DNA from: Streptomyces antioxidans
GTDB taxonomy: Bacteria > Actinomycetota > Actinomycetes > Streptomycetales > Streptomycetaceae
Direction of reading: 5' to 3'
Assembly: GCF_000968685.2 (NCBI RefSeq)
Contig: NZ_LAKD02000029.1
Span: 1 to 64,000, forward strand
Length of the DNA stretch: 64,000 nt
The notes below the pieces were generated by a model, which did not search any database, had not been told where the DNA came from, and saw only the letters and a list, made by a program, of their open reading frames with translations. The position numbers were made by a program, and so were the translations under genes. This document shows positions 39,993-48,411 of the stretch, piece after piece; within the stretch, counting starts at the first letter, position 1, and each line of letters begins with the position of its first letter.

Positions 39993-40520
39993 TCATCGAC
40001 GGCCATTCGTCGCCTCGCCGTCCGGACCGCCCGAACCGTCCGCCTCGCCTGCGCCGTTCGTACCGGGCGGCTCGAGCGGAAGGTTCATCTGCTGCCGGAA
40101 CTGGGAGATGATCGTGGTGAGACTGTCCTGGACCTCTGGCGGGAGGCCCACGGAGCGCAGCGCGATGCTGCGGACCCGCTTGTCGCGCATGGCGACGAGG
40201 AACCGTACCTCCTCCTCGACCCGCTCCGCCTGCGAAGGCGACAGATCGCCCAGCAGATAACCGACGGGCACGGCGAAGAACTTGGCGAGCGCCCGCAGCA
40301 CATCCGGGCTGGGGTTGGTGCGCCTGCCGTTGCGCAGCATCGACAGATACTGCTCGGTCAGGCTCACCCCGCCGTACTCCGCGCCACCGCTGATCTCCTC
40401 GGCGACATGCGCGTTGGTGTACGGCGCGCCCGGCGGGTGCATGGTGGTGAACAGGTAGTTGAGCCGGTCCGCCAGCGGGCTGCCGGCCGCGTCCGGTGAC
40501 CTGTCGGCACCCGCTGCCAT
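39993..40520 (-). CDS. XRE-family helix-turn-helix regulator
   Basis: A 175-residue DNA-binding protein. The N-terminal part (LADRLNYLFTTMHPPGAPYT, then VSLTEQYLSMLRNGRRTNPS and LAKFFAVPVGYLLGD) fits an XRE domain over residues 18-95. The rest is helical and ends in a Gly/Asp-rich tail. ATG 40520 has GAGGGGG five bases upstream; the longer frame adds 14 residues without support. It is first in the XRE-ImmA/IrrE-MAB_1171c run and follows the 56-residue peptide gene by 279 bases. A palindrome lies 140 bases upstream. Confidence 0.88.
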   Translation of the reverse strand: MAAGADRSPDAAGSPLADRLNYLFTTMHPPGAPYTNAHVAEEISGGAEYGGVSLTEQYLSMLRNGRRTNPSPDVLRALAKFFAVPVGYLLGDLSPSQAERVEEEVRFLVAMRDKRVRSIALRSVGLPPEVQDSLTTIISQFRQQMNLPLEPPGTNGAGEADGSGGPDGEATNGRR

Positions 40521-40658
40521 CTGCGCCCCCTCACGGCTGCTCCCGGGCTCGCACACCCTCACGGTTGGTTAAGGCGGACGATGCCGCACAAGGCATCCTG
40601 CCATGTGCCACGCGGGGCACACCAGCCCGGTCCCGTGTCGCGCGGGTGGAGGACTTAA

Positions 40659-40672
40659 CTACCAGTTGGTAG
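40659..40672. promoter_or_regulatory. CTACCA-GT-TGGTAG palindrome
   Basis: A 6-2-6 perfect inverted repeat between the 56-residue peptide gene and the XRE gene, embedded in AT-richer sequence (ACTTAACTACC). This is where the XRE promoter should be, so it is a candidate operator, possibly autoregulatory. No binding data are available. Confidence 0.45.
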
Positions 40673-40799
40673 CCGAGCCGAAAAGGTGATCCGTTGGGCG
40701 AGGGAGGCGAACGGCCCACGGCCGGGATGTCCGCTTGTTGCCAGCGGCCACGGCCGGGAACCGGTGTCCTCCCTCGCGCTCAGCGCGTGCGCCGGGCCG

Positions 40800-40970
40800 T
40801 CAGTCCACGCTCTGGAGGATGTGCGGCTCGGCGAGGTCGTCCTCGTAACCGGCGAGTCGGATCGGCGCGGAACGCGCCCATACCTCCAGACTGCCCACCT
40901 CGGCGGCCTGCACGAACCGCCCGCTGTTATCGGCGCGCGCGTCGTCGCTCTGCGTTTGTTCGGGGGTCAC
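40800..40970 (-). CDS. 56-residue acidic peptide, unknown family
   Basis: A small gene with a near-ideal ribosome site (GAGGGAG, six bases before GTG 40970). The peptide begins MTPEQTQSDD, is acidic, and has no signal peptide or membrane segment. The second half, VWARSAPIRLAGYEDDLAEP followed by HILQSVD, has natural coding composition and looks conserved in style. The sequence contains no Cys. It lies upstream of the XRE-ImmA/IrrE-membrane protein-P450 run on the same strand. A polar leader followed by a compact C-terminal segment could suit a modified or secreted peptide, a signalling peptide or a small regulator; I recognise none of these. The real function is unknown. Confidence 0.75.
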   Translation of the reverse strand: MTPEQTQSDDARADNSGRFVQAAEVGSLEVWARSAPIRLAGYEDDLAEPHILQSVD

Positions 40971-41151
40971 CGCACACTCCCTCGTGTCGGCTGAACCGGA
41001 TCTGTCGTCAGATTAACCAGCGCCCGAACGCTTCGCGCGTCGATTCTCAGGTAGTGGACAACGTGCCGCCGCCGGGACCGCGTTCCCCGCCCGGTGGCCG
41101 CGCGCGGCCATCCGTGGTGAGCTGGTTCGTACGAGACCCACCGAACTCGTC

Positions 41152-41367
41152 TCACTGGGTGGACAGCGCGGTATTCCAGGCGACATGGCCGTCGGGGCGC
41201 ACCGGGACCGTCCGCCGCCCCGCCCAGCCGTCATGGGTGGTGACCGGGCGCGCGGTCACGGTGCGTAGCCGGTCCGCACTCCCCGCGATCGCCTCGGCTG
41301 TGGCGAGGGCGTCGGCCCGGTTCGCGTCCCGCGCCGCCCTCCGGGACGTACGGGCGCGTACGCGCAT
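41152..41367 (-). pseudogene. Possible remnant of an FAD-monooxygenase C terminus
   Basis: A 71-codon frame with high third-position GC contains PVRPDGHVAW, resembling the VRPDGHVAWR end of aromatic-ring FAD hydroxylases. There is no ribosome site and no FAD-binding part nearby. The 41000-41496 interval has no better gene. This may be a decayed fragment or an unrelated small protein; the call is weak. Confidence 0.25.
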
Positions 41368-41496
41368 GACGGGTGCGTTGACGGGTGCGTTCCGGGCGTG
41401 TGACCCGCGCACTTCCGGGTTGCGGGCCGCCCCGGCCGGGCCCCGGCCGCCGACGGATCACGACTGCCGACCGCGGTTCCGGGATACCCATCACGC

Positions 41497-43056
41497 ATGA
41501 GACGCATCAGTGACTTCGACCGACGGCTGTTCGCGCGGGTCGCGGACAGCCGGCTGCGCGGTGCCCATCCGCTGCTGCCGCGGCTCAGCCGGGCCGCCGA
41601 CCACGGCAGGCTGTGGTTCGGCACCGCCGGGGTGCTCGCCACAGTCGGCGGCCGCACCGCGCGGCGGGCCGCGCTGCGCGGGATGGGCTCGCTCGCCGCC
41701 GCCTCGCTCGTGTCGAACGTCGTGGTCAAGTGGACCGTGGAACGCAAGCGTCCGGTCCTGGACGCGGTCCCCCTGATGCGCCGGCTGCGCCGGCAGCCGT
41801 GGACCAGCTCCTTCCCCTCCGGACACTCGGCCTCCGCCGCCGCCTTCGCCACCGGCGTGGCCCTGGAGTCCTCGCGGTACGGCCTGCTGGTCGCCCCGCT
41901 CGCCGCCGCCGTCGCCGTCTCCCGGGTGTACGTGGGCGTCCACTACCCCAGCGATGTGCTGGCCGGTGTCGCACTCGGCGCCGGGGCCGCCGCGCTGACC
42001 TGCCGCTACTGGCCGCCGCGCCCCGAGGCCCCGGCACAGGCCCGGCCGCGGATCTCGGCGCCCGCCCTGCCCAAGGGCGACGGTCTGGTCGTCATGGTCA
42101 ACCAGCGGGCGGGTGCGGGAACCCCCACCGGCGCGTTCACGGTCGCCGAGCAGCTGCAGGTGCTGCTGCCCGCGGCGGAGATCGTGGAGTGCGGGCCCGA
42201 CGACGACTTCATGGACCTGCTCCGGCAGGCCGCCCAGCGCGCCGCCGAGCGGGCCGGGGCGCTGGGCATCTGCGGCGGGGACGGCAGCGTCAACGCGGCC
42301 GCCACGCTCGCGGCCGAACGCGGCCTGCCGCTCGCCGTGTTCCCCGGCGGCACCCTCGACCACTTCGCGCTGGACCTCGGCGTACCGGCCTTCGAGGACA
42401 CCGCGCACGCCGTGACCGAGGGCGACGCGGTGGCCGTGGACCTCGGCCGCGCCACGCCCCTCGCCGGAGGCGGCGAGACCAGCCACTTCGTCAACACCTT
42501 CAGCCTCGGCTTCTACCCGGAGCTGGTGCGGATCCGGGAGGGCCTTCAGGGGCGGCTCGGCAAGTGGCCCGCCGCCGCCGTCGCGCTCACCCGGGTGCTG
42601 CGCACCGCGAAACCCATGGAGGTCGAGGTCAACGGGCGGCCCCGGCGGCTGTGGATGCTGTTCGCGGGCAACAGCGTCTACTCCCCGGAGGGGTTCGCGC
42701 CCACCTACCGCCAGCAGCTCGACGACGGGCTGCTCGATGTGCGGGTGATCGACGGCGAGGAGCGACTGGCCCGCACCCGGCTGCTGATCGCGGCGCTCAC
42801 CGGCACGCTCGGGCGGTCACATGTCTATACGACGCGGCGCATGCGCCAACTGCGGCTGTCGGGCCTCCACGGCGTGGACAGCCGTGCCTACGATGGAGAG
42901 GTGGCCGCCGACCCCGCGGAGAAGCTGCTCATCGACAAGTGGCCGGGGGCGCTCACCGTCTACCGCCCCGCCGAGCCGCAGAACGAGTTGATCCAGCGGG
43001 CCCGTACGGCCGCCGCGAAGGCACCCCATTGGTGGAGGGCCCTACTACGCAAGTAG
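41497..43056 (+). CDS. PAP2 phosphatase-diacylglycerol kinase fusion
   Basis: A 519-residue membrane-associated lipid enzyme. The N-terminal half (about 60-165) is a type 2 phosphatidic acid phosphatase with its three motifs: KWTVERKRP, SFPSGHSAS and SRVYVGVHYPSDV. The C-terminal half (about 195-495) is a DAGK/LCB5-type lipid kinase with GICGGDGSVNAAA and FPGGTLDHFA. The two domains catalyse opposite steps on lipid phosphates. Such fusions are found in actinobacteria and probably serve lipid or polyprenyl-phosphate turnover. The start is ATG 41497, with a weak ribosome site. The DMT transporter gene follows after 97 bases. Confidence 0.92.
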   Translation: MRRISDFDRRLFARVADSRLRGAHPLLPRLSRAADHGRLWFGTAGVLATVGGRTARRAALRGMGSLAAASLVSNVVVKWTVERKRPVLDAVPLMRRLRRQPWTSSFPSGHSASAAAFATGVALESSRYGLLVAPLAAAVAVSRVYVGVHYPSDVLAGVALGAGAAALTCRYWPPRPEAPAQARPRISAPALPKGDGLVVMVNQRAGAGTPTGAFTVAEQLQVLLPAAEIVECGPDDDFMDLLRQAAQRAAERAGALGICGGDGSVNAAATLAAERGLPLAVFPGGTLDHFALDLGVPAFEDTAHAVTEGDAVAVDLGRATPLAGGGETSHFVNTFSLGFYPELVRIREGLQGRLGKWPAAAVALTRVLRTAKPMEVEVNGRPRRLWMLFAGNSVYSPEGFAPTYRQQLDDGLLDVRVIDGEERLARTRLLIAALTGTLGRSHVYTTRRMRQLRLSGLHGVDSRAYDGEVAADPAEKLLIDKWPGALTVYRPAEPQNELIQRARTAAAKAPHWWRALLRK

Positions 43057-43153
43057 TACTCACAAGTCTGTGCTCAAGGACGACGACGCGGACGCGTCCC
43101 ACCGTCAAGGATGAGGGCATGGACGAAGACCGATCGGCCCAGGGGGCCGCGAC

Positions 43154-44317
43154 GTGACCTCACTCGCGCTGTCTGTGCTGCTGGCCCTGGCCTCGGCGGT
43201 CTGCTACGCCGCCGGAGCCATACTCCAGGAGCATGTCGCGGCCACGACGCCGCGCCTCGCGTCCGCACCGCTGCGGCGCGGGACTTGGTGGACCGCGGTG
43301 ACCCTCAACGGGGCGGGCGCGGTCCTCCATGTGATCGCCCTGGCCTACGGCCCGCTGAGCGTGGTGCAACCCCTTGGGGCTCTCACCATCGTCTTCGCCC
43401 TGCCGATGGCGGCCCTGTTCGTCCGCCGCCGGGTCGGCGCGTCCGGCTGGCGGGGCGCGCTGCTGGCCACCGTGGGGCTCGCCGGGCTGCTCTCGCTGAC
43501 CGGCTCCTCGCGCGCCCAGGCGCTGGCCGAGCGGGACGGCTTCTGGCTGATCGTGATCACGGTCTCCGTCATCGCCGTGCTAATCGGGGCGGCCCGTCTG
43601 ATGCGGTCGCCCGGGATCCGCAGTGTGCTGCTGGCTGCGGGCGCGGGGACGGCCTTCGGCGTCTCGTCCGTGGTCACCAAGAACGTGGCCGTGGAGTGGA
43701 CTTGGGACGCATGGCAGGACGCGCTGCCCGGCCTTGCCACGATCGGGCTGCTGGCCTCGGGCGGGGTGCTGCTGTCCCAGGCGTCGTACCGGGGCGCCGG
43801 GCTGGCCTCGCCGCTGGCGACGGCGACCGTGGTCAACCCCGTGGTCGCCACCGCCGTCGGCGTCGCCGCGCTGGGCGAGCACTTCCGGCACGGGGCGCCC
43901 GGCACGCTGCTCGCTCTGGTGGCGGCCCTCGTCGCGAGCACCGGGCTGGTGATGCTGACGGTGTACAACGCCGAAGCGGAGGCGGCTGCCAAGGACGCCG
44001 AGGCCGAGGCGGCGGTCGCAGTCACGGTCGCGGTCGTCGAGGAGCGGGGTGCCCCCGGGCAGGATGGGCGCGATGCCGCAGGTGGAGCAGGTGGAGCAGG
44101 TGGAGTCGGCGGGCCGGAGGTTCCGGAGGGGCCCGGCGGGCCCGGCCCGCACGCGGTGCCGGTCGGCCCCGATGTGCCCGCCGAGCCCGGTCCCTCGCTA
44201 CGGCTCCCCCACCCGATCCCGCGCCAGCCCACCAGCGACCCGGACCCCGACCCCCACCACCTGTCCGGCCCGCGCCTGCCCGACTGCGGCGAGGCCGTCC
44301 TTCAACACCACGCCTAG
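43154..44317 (+). CDS. DMT/EamA-type transporter with long disordered tail
   Basis: A 387-residue protein with about nine or ten hydrophobic helices up to residue 275, in two repeats (LALASAVCYAAGAILQEHVA, and later LLAAGAGTAFGVSSVVTKN), as in the DMT superfamily. Substrate unknown. From about residue 275 to the end the chain becomes Ala/Glu-, then Gly-, then Pro-rich and is predicted disordered. GTG 43154 follows GGGGG. The tail runs directly into a GC-rich repeat field, so part of it may be recently acquired coding sequence. Confidence 0.85.
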   Translation: MTSLALSVLLALASAVCYAAGAILQEHVAATTPRLASAPLRRGTWWTAVTLNGAGAVLHVIALAYGPLSVVQPLGALTIVFALPMAALFVRRRVGASGWRGALLATVGLAGLLSLTGSSRAQALAERDGFWLIVITVSVIAVLIGAARLMRSPGIRSVLLAAGAGTAFGVSSVVTKNVAVEWTWDAWQDALPGLATIGLLASGGVLLSQASYRGAGLASPLATATVVNPVVATAVGVAALGEHFRHGAPGTLLALVAALVASTGLVMLTVYNAEAEAAAKDAEAEAAVAVTVAVVEERGAPGQDGRDAAGGAGGAGGVGGPEVPEGPGGPGPHAVPVGPDVPAEPGPSLRLPHPIPRQPTSDPDPDPHHLSGPRLPDCGEAVLQHHA

Positions 44318-44982
44318 GGGTCACCGGACGGCTCGTGGCGCCTGCGGCGGGCTGTTTCCCCTCCCCGCCCCTTCCCGAAACCGGGGCGGAGCCCCAGCCC
44401 CCATGCCCAGCGGAGCCTGGGCCTCCGCCCCGGACCCCGGGATTCGGGACCCGGGGCTCCGCCCCACACCCCCGGGGCGGGGGCCTGGAGTTCCCGCCCC
44501 ACTCTGGAGTTCCGCCCCACTCAGGGGGCAACGGGGCCCGGGGATCCGCCCCGCAGCTCCGTCAGCCCGCCCCTCCCGGGAGGCACCCCCGGAGGGGGCG
44601 GGATGCCGGGTGCTCCGCCCCGCACCCCGGGGTTCGGGAGCCTTGGGCTCCGTAACAGACCCCGGAGTTCGGGGGCCTGGAGCGTCGCCCCCACGCCCCG
44701 GGGTTCGGGGGCCTGGCGTCCGCCCCCACATCTCGGCACCCAGCAACCCGCCCCACACCCCGGGGCGGGGGCCCGGAGATTCGCCCCGCAGCTTCATCCC
44801 AGTCGGAGGCACCCCGGGGGGCGAGACGCCGGGTGCTCCGGCCCGGCACCCAGCAACCCGCCCCACACCCCGGGGTCCTCGGGCCCGGAGATCCGCCCCC
44901 ACATCCAGGGGCCCAGGGCCTGCCCCTATGCCCCGGGGCCGGGGCGGGCCCTGGGGGCGTCGGGCGTCGGGCGTCGGGGGCA
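44318..44982. repeat. GC-rich palindromic repeat field between convergent genes
   Basis: About 665 bases without a gene. Variants of CCCCGGGGTTCGGGGGCCTG and CTCCGCCCCACACCCCGGGG recur many times, with smaller hairpins such as GGGGCGGAGCCCC. It lies between the convergent DMT transporter and imine-reductase-like genes, where it probably ends transcription from both sides. The segment 44355-44382 is shared, inverted, with 50629-50656. Open frames across it in several phases have repetitive Pro/Gly/Arg content and are not genes. Confidence 0.85.
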
Positions 44983-45867
44983 CTAGGTCGTTTCGGGGCG
45001 GGCGCCGGTGAGCAGTTCCACCAGGCCCGAAAGGCCCTCGTGGCCGTGGCCGTCCGCGGCTCGGCGGGCCATGAGGTGGCCGATGGGGGCGATGAGTTCG
45101 GGGCTGATGCCCTGGTCCCGTGCGGAGTCGGTGAAGTTGGCGAACGCGGCCGACTGCATGGCGAGGTTGGAGACCACCCCGGTGGTGTGGTCTCCGGAGT
45201 CGATCTGTCGCGCATAGCCGTCCACCGCCCCGGACATGGCGGTCAGCCAGCGCCCCACCAGGGGGGCGACATCGGCCGCCGCCACACCGTCCGACCGTAC
45301 GAGGGCGTAGGCGTGCAGCACGCCGGAGAACATCCCGTACATGGCGCTGAGCAGGGCGATGTCATACAGCGGGGCGCGGCCGGGGTCCTCGCCGAGGTGG
45401 TGGCTCTCGCCGAAGAGGTCCAGCACCGCCCGGTGGTCCGCGAAGGCGGCGGGCGAGCCGCTGTAGAGGAGGAAGGCGGCGGGGGTTCCGATCATCGGCG
45501 GGACGGCCATGATGCCGCCGTCGAGGTACTGGGCACCGTGTCCGGCCGCCCATGCGGCCAGCTCACGGGCCTGCCGCGGAGTGCCGTTGGTGAGGTTGAC
45601 GACGGTCTTGCCGGACAGGGCGTCCCCGAAGGGGGCCAGCACCTGCCGTACGGAGTCGTAGTCGAGCAGGCAGACCACCACCAGGGGGCTCGCCGCGACG
45701 GCCGCACCGGCCGTCGCGGCGGGCCTCGCGCCCTCGGTGGTGAGCGCCCGGGCCTTGGCCGCCGTACGGTTCCACACCGTCGTCCGGTGTCCGGCCCGCA
45801 GAAGGGCGCGGGCCAGGGCGGTGCCCATGTCGCCGAGGCCCAGCACCGTCACGGGGGATTCGCTCAT
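44983..45867 (-). CDS. Imine-reductase-like NAD(P)-dependent oxidoreductase
   Basis: A 294-residue member of the beta-hydroxyacid dehydrogenase/IRED group. The NADPH-binding GLGDMGTALA is at residues 10-19. NLTNGTPRQA and YLDGGIMAVPPMIG (about 91-127) are IRED-type signatures, and Asp169 in LYDIALLSAMYGMF sits where I expect the IRED catalytic Asp/Tyr; the alignment has not been run. The reaction is presumably reduction of a cyclic imine or similar substrate. It is divergent from an HxlR regulator with an operator between them, which argues that HxlR controls it. Confidence 0.87.
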   Translation of the reverse strand: MSESPVTVLGLGDMGTALARALLRAGHRTTVWNRTAAKARALTTEGARPAATAGAAVAASPLVVVCLLDYDSVRQVLAPFGDALSGKTVVNLTNGTPRQARELAAWAAGHGAQYLDGGIMAVPPMIGTPAAFLLYSGSPAAFADHRAVLDLFGESHHLGEDPGRAPLYDIALLSAMYGMFSGVLHAYALVRSDGVAAADVAPLVGRWLTAMSGAVDGYARQIDSGDHTTGVVSNLAMQSAAFANFTDSARDQGISPELIAPIGHLMARRAADGHGHEGLSGLVELLTGARPETT

Positions 45868-45954
45868 GTCGGTTGCTCCAGGGGTTTCGATACCGCTTGG
45901 TCGTAGGGGTCCGGCGCGCCGATCTCAGGCTCGTTCCCCGGCGGTAGTGTGGGC

Positions 45955-45980
45955 AAGTACGCACTATTTAGTGGGTACTT
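45955..45980. promoter_or_regulatory. HxlR operator candidate: 11-4-11 inverted repeat
   Basis: AAGTACGCACT (45955-45965) and AGTGGGTACTT (45970-45980) form an inverted repeat with one mismatch around ATTT. It lies centrally between the divergent imine-reductase-like gene and the HxlR gene. Size and placement suit a dimeric winged-helix repressor controlling both directions. The placement also excludes the longest HxlR frame, whose start would precede the operator. Confidence 0.75.
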
Positions 45981-46011
45981 ACCTCGATGTCAGTGGGGGC
46001 GGGCGGGGGTT

Positions 46012-46347
46012 TTGGGAAAGCAGCCTTATGTCTGCGGCCTGGACGCGGCCGTGGATGTGATCGACGGAAAGTGGAAAGTCCTGATCATTTGGGCGCTCAA
46101 TCACCAACGGTGCCGTTTCGGGGAATTACGGCGGATGGTTCCGGGCGTGACCGAAAAGGTACTGACCCAGCAGCTGCGGGAGTTGGAGGCGGACGGAATC
46201 GTCCACCGGGAGAGCTACGACACAAAGCCGCCGAAGGTGGAGTATTCGCTCACCGAGCTGGGCGACGAGCTGAATAGGGCGCTGGGCCCGCTCGGCGCGT
46301 GGGGCAAGCGGCGGATGGCGGCGCTGGCGGAGGCGGGGCGGGGCTGA
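46012..46347 (+). CDS. HxlR-family transcriptional regulator
   Basis: A 111-residue winged-helix regulator starting MGKQPYVCGLDAAVDVIDGK, followed by KWKVLIIWAL, FGELRRMVPGVTEKVLTQQL and EYSLTELG; this is the full family pattern. The Cys in YVCGL is the position that senses electrophiles or disulfide stress in several relatives. I chose TTG 46012, with GGGCGGGGG just upstream, because the longer frame overlaps the operator. Codon 39 is TTA (46126-46128, in frame), so translation should need bldA tRNA. GC content is lower than in the neighbours. It probably represses the divergent reductase and perhaps the MHS transporter downstream. Confidence 0.9.
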   Translation: MGKQPYVCGLDAAVDVIDGKWKVLIIWALNHQRCRFGELRRMVPGVTEKVLTQQLRELEADGIVHRESYDTKPPKVEYSLTELGDELNRALGPLGAWGKRRMAALAEAGRG

Positions 46348-46444
46348 CGTCCGGGCGGTTGCGGCCCCCGCTGCGGAAACCCTTTTCCAACCGGCCCTCC
46401 GCGGGGTAGGGGTGTGGAGATCACCCCGCTCACTTGGAGGCCCC

Positions 46445-47785
46445 GTGACCGACAGCGCTCCCCGGAGCCAGCCACGCACCCCCTGGCGAGCCGTGTTCGG
46501 CGGCTCGATCGGGAATCTCGTCGAGTGGTACGACTGGTTCGTCTACGCCAGTTTCGCCACCTACTTCGCCGGAGCCTTCTTCCCCAAGGGCAACGACACG
46601 GCACAGCTCCTCAACACCGCCGGGATCTTCGCGGTGGGCTTCTTCATGCGTCCCGTGGGCGGCTGGCTGCTGGGCCGGTTCGCGGACCGGCGCGGCCGCA
46701 AGGCGGCGCTCACCCTGACGGTGACGCTGATGTCGGCCAGCGCGCTGCTCATCGCCATCGCCCCGACCTATGACCAGGTCGGCTACTTCGGCGCGTTCGT
46801 ACTGCTGGTGGCGCGGCTGCTGCAGGGCCTGTCGGTGGGCGGTGAGTACGCGGCCAGCGCCACCTATCTCACCGAGGCGTCCCGGCCCGGTGGCCGCGGC
46901 TTCGTCTCCAGCTTCCAGTACGTGTCGATGACGATGGGTCAGCTGATCGGTCTCGGTCTGCAGATCCTGCTGCAGCACACCATGTCCGATGACGCGCTGC
47001 ACTCCTACGGCTGGCGCATCCCGTTCGTCGTCGGCGCCGTGGGCGCGGCCGTGGTCTTCTGGCTGCGGCGCAATCTGCTGGAGACCGAGGTCTACGCGGA
47101 GGAGGACGCCCGCCAGGACCAGAAGCGGGGGACGATCGCCGAGCTGCTGCGCCACCGCAAGGAGGCGGCGCTGGTCATCGCGCTGACCATGGGCGGCACG
47201 GTCGCGTACTACACGTACACCACCTATCTCACCAAGTACCTGTCGAACACGGCCGGGATGAGCAAGTCCGACGCCTCGCTGGTGAGCTTCTGCGCCCTGT
47301 TCCTGTTCATGCTGTTGCAGCCGCTGGCCGGATCGCTCTCGGACCGGATCGGGCGCCGACCGCTGCTGATCACCTTCGGCATCGGCTCGATGCTCGGCAC
47401 CGTCCCCATCATGACCGCGCTCTCGCACGCCGACAGCTTCGCCGGGGCGCTGCTGCTCTCGCTCGCGGCGCTGGTCATCGTCACCGGCTACACCTCGATC
47501 AACGCCGTGGTGAAGGCGGAGCTGTTTCCCACCCATGTCCGGGCGCTCGGGGTGGCCCTGCCGTACGCGCTGGCCAACGCGCTGTTCGGCGGCACCGCCG
47601 AGTACGTGGCGCTGTGGTTCAAGAAGGGCGGTGTGGAGTCCGGGTACTACTGGTACGTCTCGGCGTGTGCCGCGGTCTCGCTCATCGTCTACCTCACCAT
47701 GCGGGAGACCCGGGACACCGCCCTCTCCCGGAGCGGCGCCGATGGCCCGGCCGCCCCGGGGAAGCAGCGGACAACGGCGGTGTGA
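46445..47785 (+). CDS. MHS-family major facilitator transporter
   Basis: A 446-residue, 12-helix metabolite:proton symporter of the KgtP/ProP type. GGSIGNLVEWYDWFVYASFA starts the first helix. The loop motif RFADRRGRKAAL (2-3) and SDRIGRRPLL (8-9) are present, and LLQGLSVGGEYAAS is the MHS signature. Substrates of relatives are 2-oxoglutarate, citrate or proline; specificity is not readable. GTG 46445 has GGAGG four bases upstream. It follows HxlR by 97 bases. It converges with an ATP-binding gene, with GGGACCGGTCCC (47794-47805) as the probable shared terminator. Confidence 0.93.
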   Translation: MTDSAPRSQPRTPWRAVFGGSIGNLVEWYDWFVYASFATYFAGAFFPKGNDTAQLLNTAGIFAVGFFMRPVGGWLLGRFADRRGRKAALTLTVTLMSASALLIAIAPTYDQVGYFGAFVLLVARLLQGLSVGGEYAASATYLTEASRPGGRGFVSSFQYVSMTMGQLIGLGLQILLQHTMSDDALHSYGWRIPFVVGAVGAAVVFWLRRNLLETEVYAEEDARQDQKRGTIAELLRHRKEAALVIALTMGGTVAYYTYTTYLTKYLSNTAGMSKSDASLVSFCALFLFMLLQPLAGSLSDRIGRRPLLITFGIGSMLGTVPIMTALSHADSFAGALLLSLAALVIVTGYTSINAVVKAELFPTHVRALGVALPYALANALFGGTAEYVALWFKKGGVESGYYWYVSACAAVSLIVYLTMRETRDTALSRSGADGPAAPGKQRTTAV

Positions 47786-47809
47786 CGGGCCGGGGGACCG
47801 GTCCCGGCG

Positions 47810-48277
47810 TCAGCGGCCCGCGGCCACGCCCATCTGGGCCCAGACCACCCGTCCGCCGTTACCGCCCGGCCGGTCCCCCCACGCGTCGGCCAGGGCGCGG
47901 ACCAGCGCGAGTCCGCGTCCGCACTCATCCTCCAGACCGGCCTCCCGCGGTGTGGGGACCGCCGGTCCGCCGCCCTGGTCGGCGACCTCGACATAGAGCA
48001 TCCGCCGCTCATGGGCGCGCAGCAGACAGAGGATCTGCTCGCTCCCGGTGTGCACCAGGGCATTGGTGAACAGCTCGGACATCACCAGTTCCGCGGCCTC
48101 GCAGAGATCCTCCGTGAAGCCCCACTCGGGCGCCCGGGACCGCACCCGGTGCCGGGCGATCGCGACCGAGGCGCCTCTGGCGGGCAGCTGGAACCTCTCC
48201 TGACACAGGGCGGAGTCAACGCTCCCGGAGCTCGGGTGGTGGGCCATCGTCGAGCGCTGACGCAATGCCACGGCCAT
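47810..48277 (-). CDS. RsbW-like ATP-binding protein (HATPase_c)
   Basis: A 155-residue GHKL-ATPase-only protein similar to anti-sigma factors. The N box is in ELVMSELFTNALVHTG, the G1 box in EVADQGGG and the G2 region in CGRGLALVRALADAWG. In Streptomyces many copies lie next to XRE-DUF5753 and DUF397 genes, where they are thought to form regulatory sets. Here it is divergent from such an XRE gene. ATG 48277 has GGAAGG close upstream. No anti-anti-sigma or sigma gene is adjacent. Confidence 0.9.
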   Translation of the reverse strand: MAVALRQRSTMAHHPSSGSVDSALCQERFQLPARGASVAIARHRVRSRAPEWGFTEDLCEAAELVMSELFTNALVHTGSEQILCLLRAHERRMLYVEVADQGGGPAVPTPREAGLEDECGRGLALVRALADAWGDRPGGNGGRVVWAQMGVAAGR

Positions 48278-48411
48278 GAGCCTTCCGTCCGTCCTACCTG
48301 TGGGGGCGTGAGTGCCGTACGTGAATGCCGCAACTGCGCGACACAGCAGCCACGTTGGACTGGTCACACCCGTCACTATCGTGGCTGCGAGCATCAGTTG
48401 GCAAGGCGCGA

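Noticed and set aside
40694..41500. Plus-strand 268-residue frame
   Set aside because: It is the antisense shadow of the 56-residue peptide gene and of intergenic DNA, with Arg/Pro-rich content.
44321..44983. Pro/Gly-rich frames across the repeat field
   Set aside because: All phases are open because the DNA is GC-repetitive; no ribosome site or domain.
45949..46011. Longest HxlR frame starting at 45949
   Set aside because: It would put the start upstream of the 45955-45980 operator; TTG 46012 gives the normal family length.
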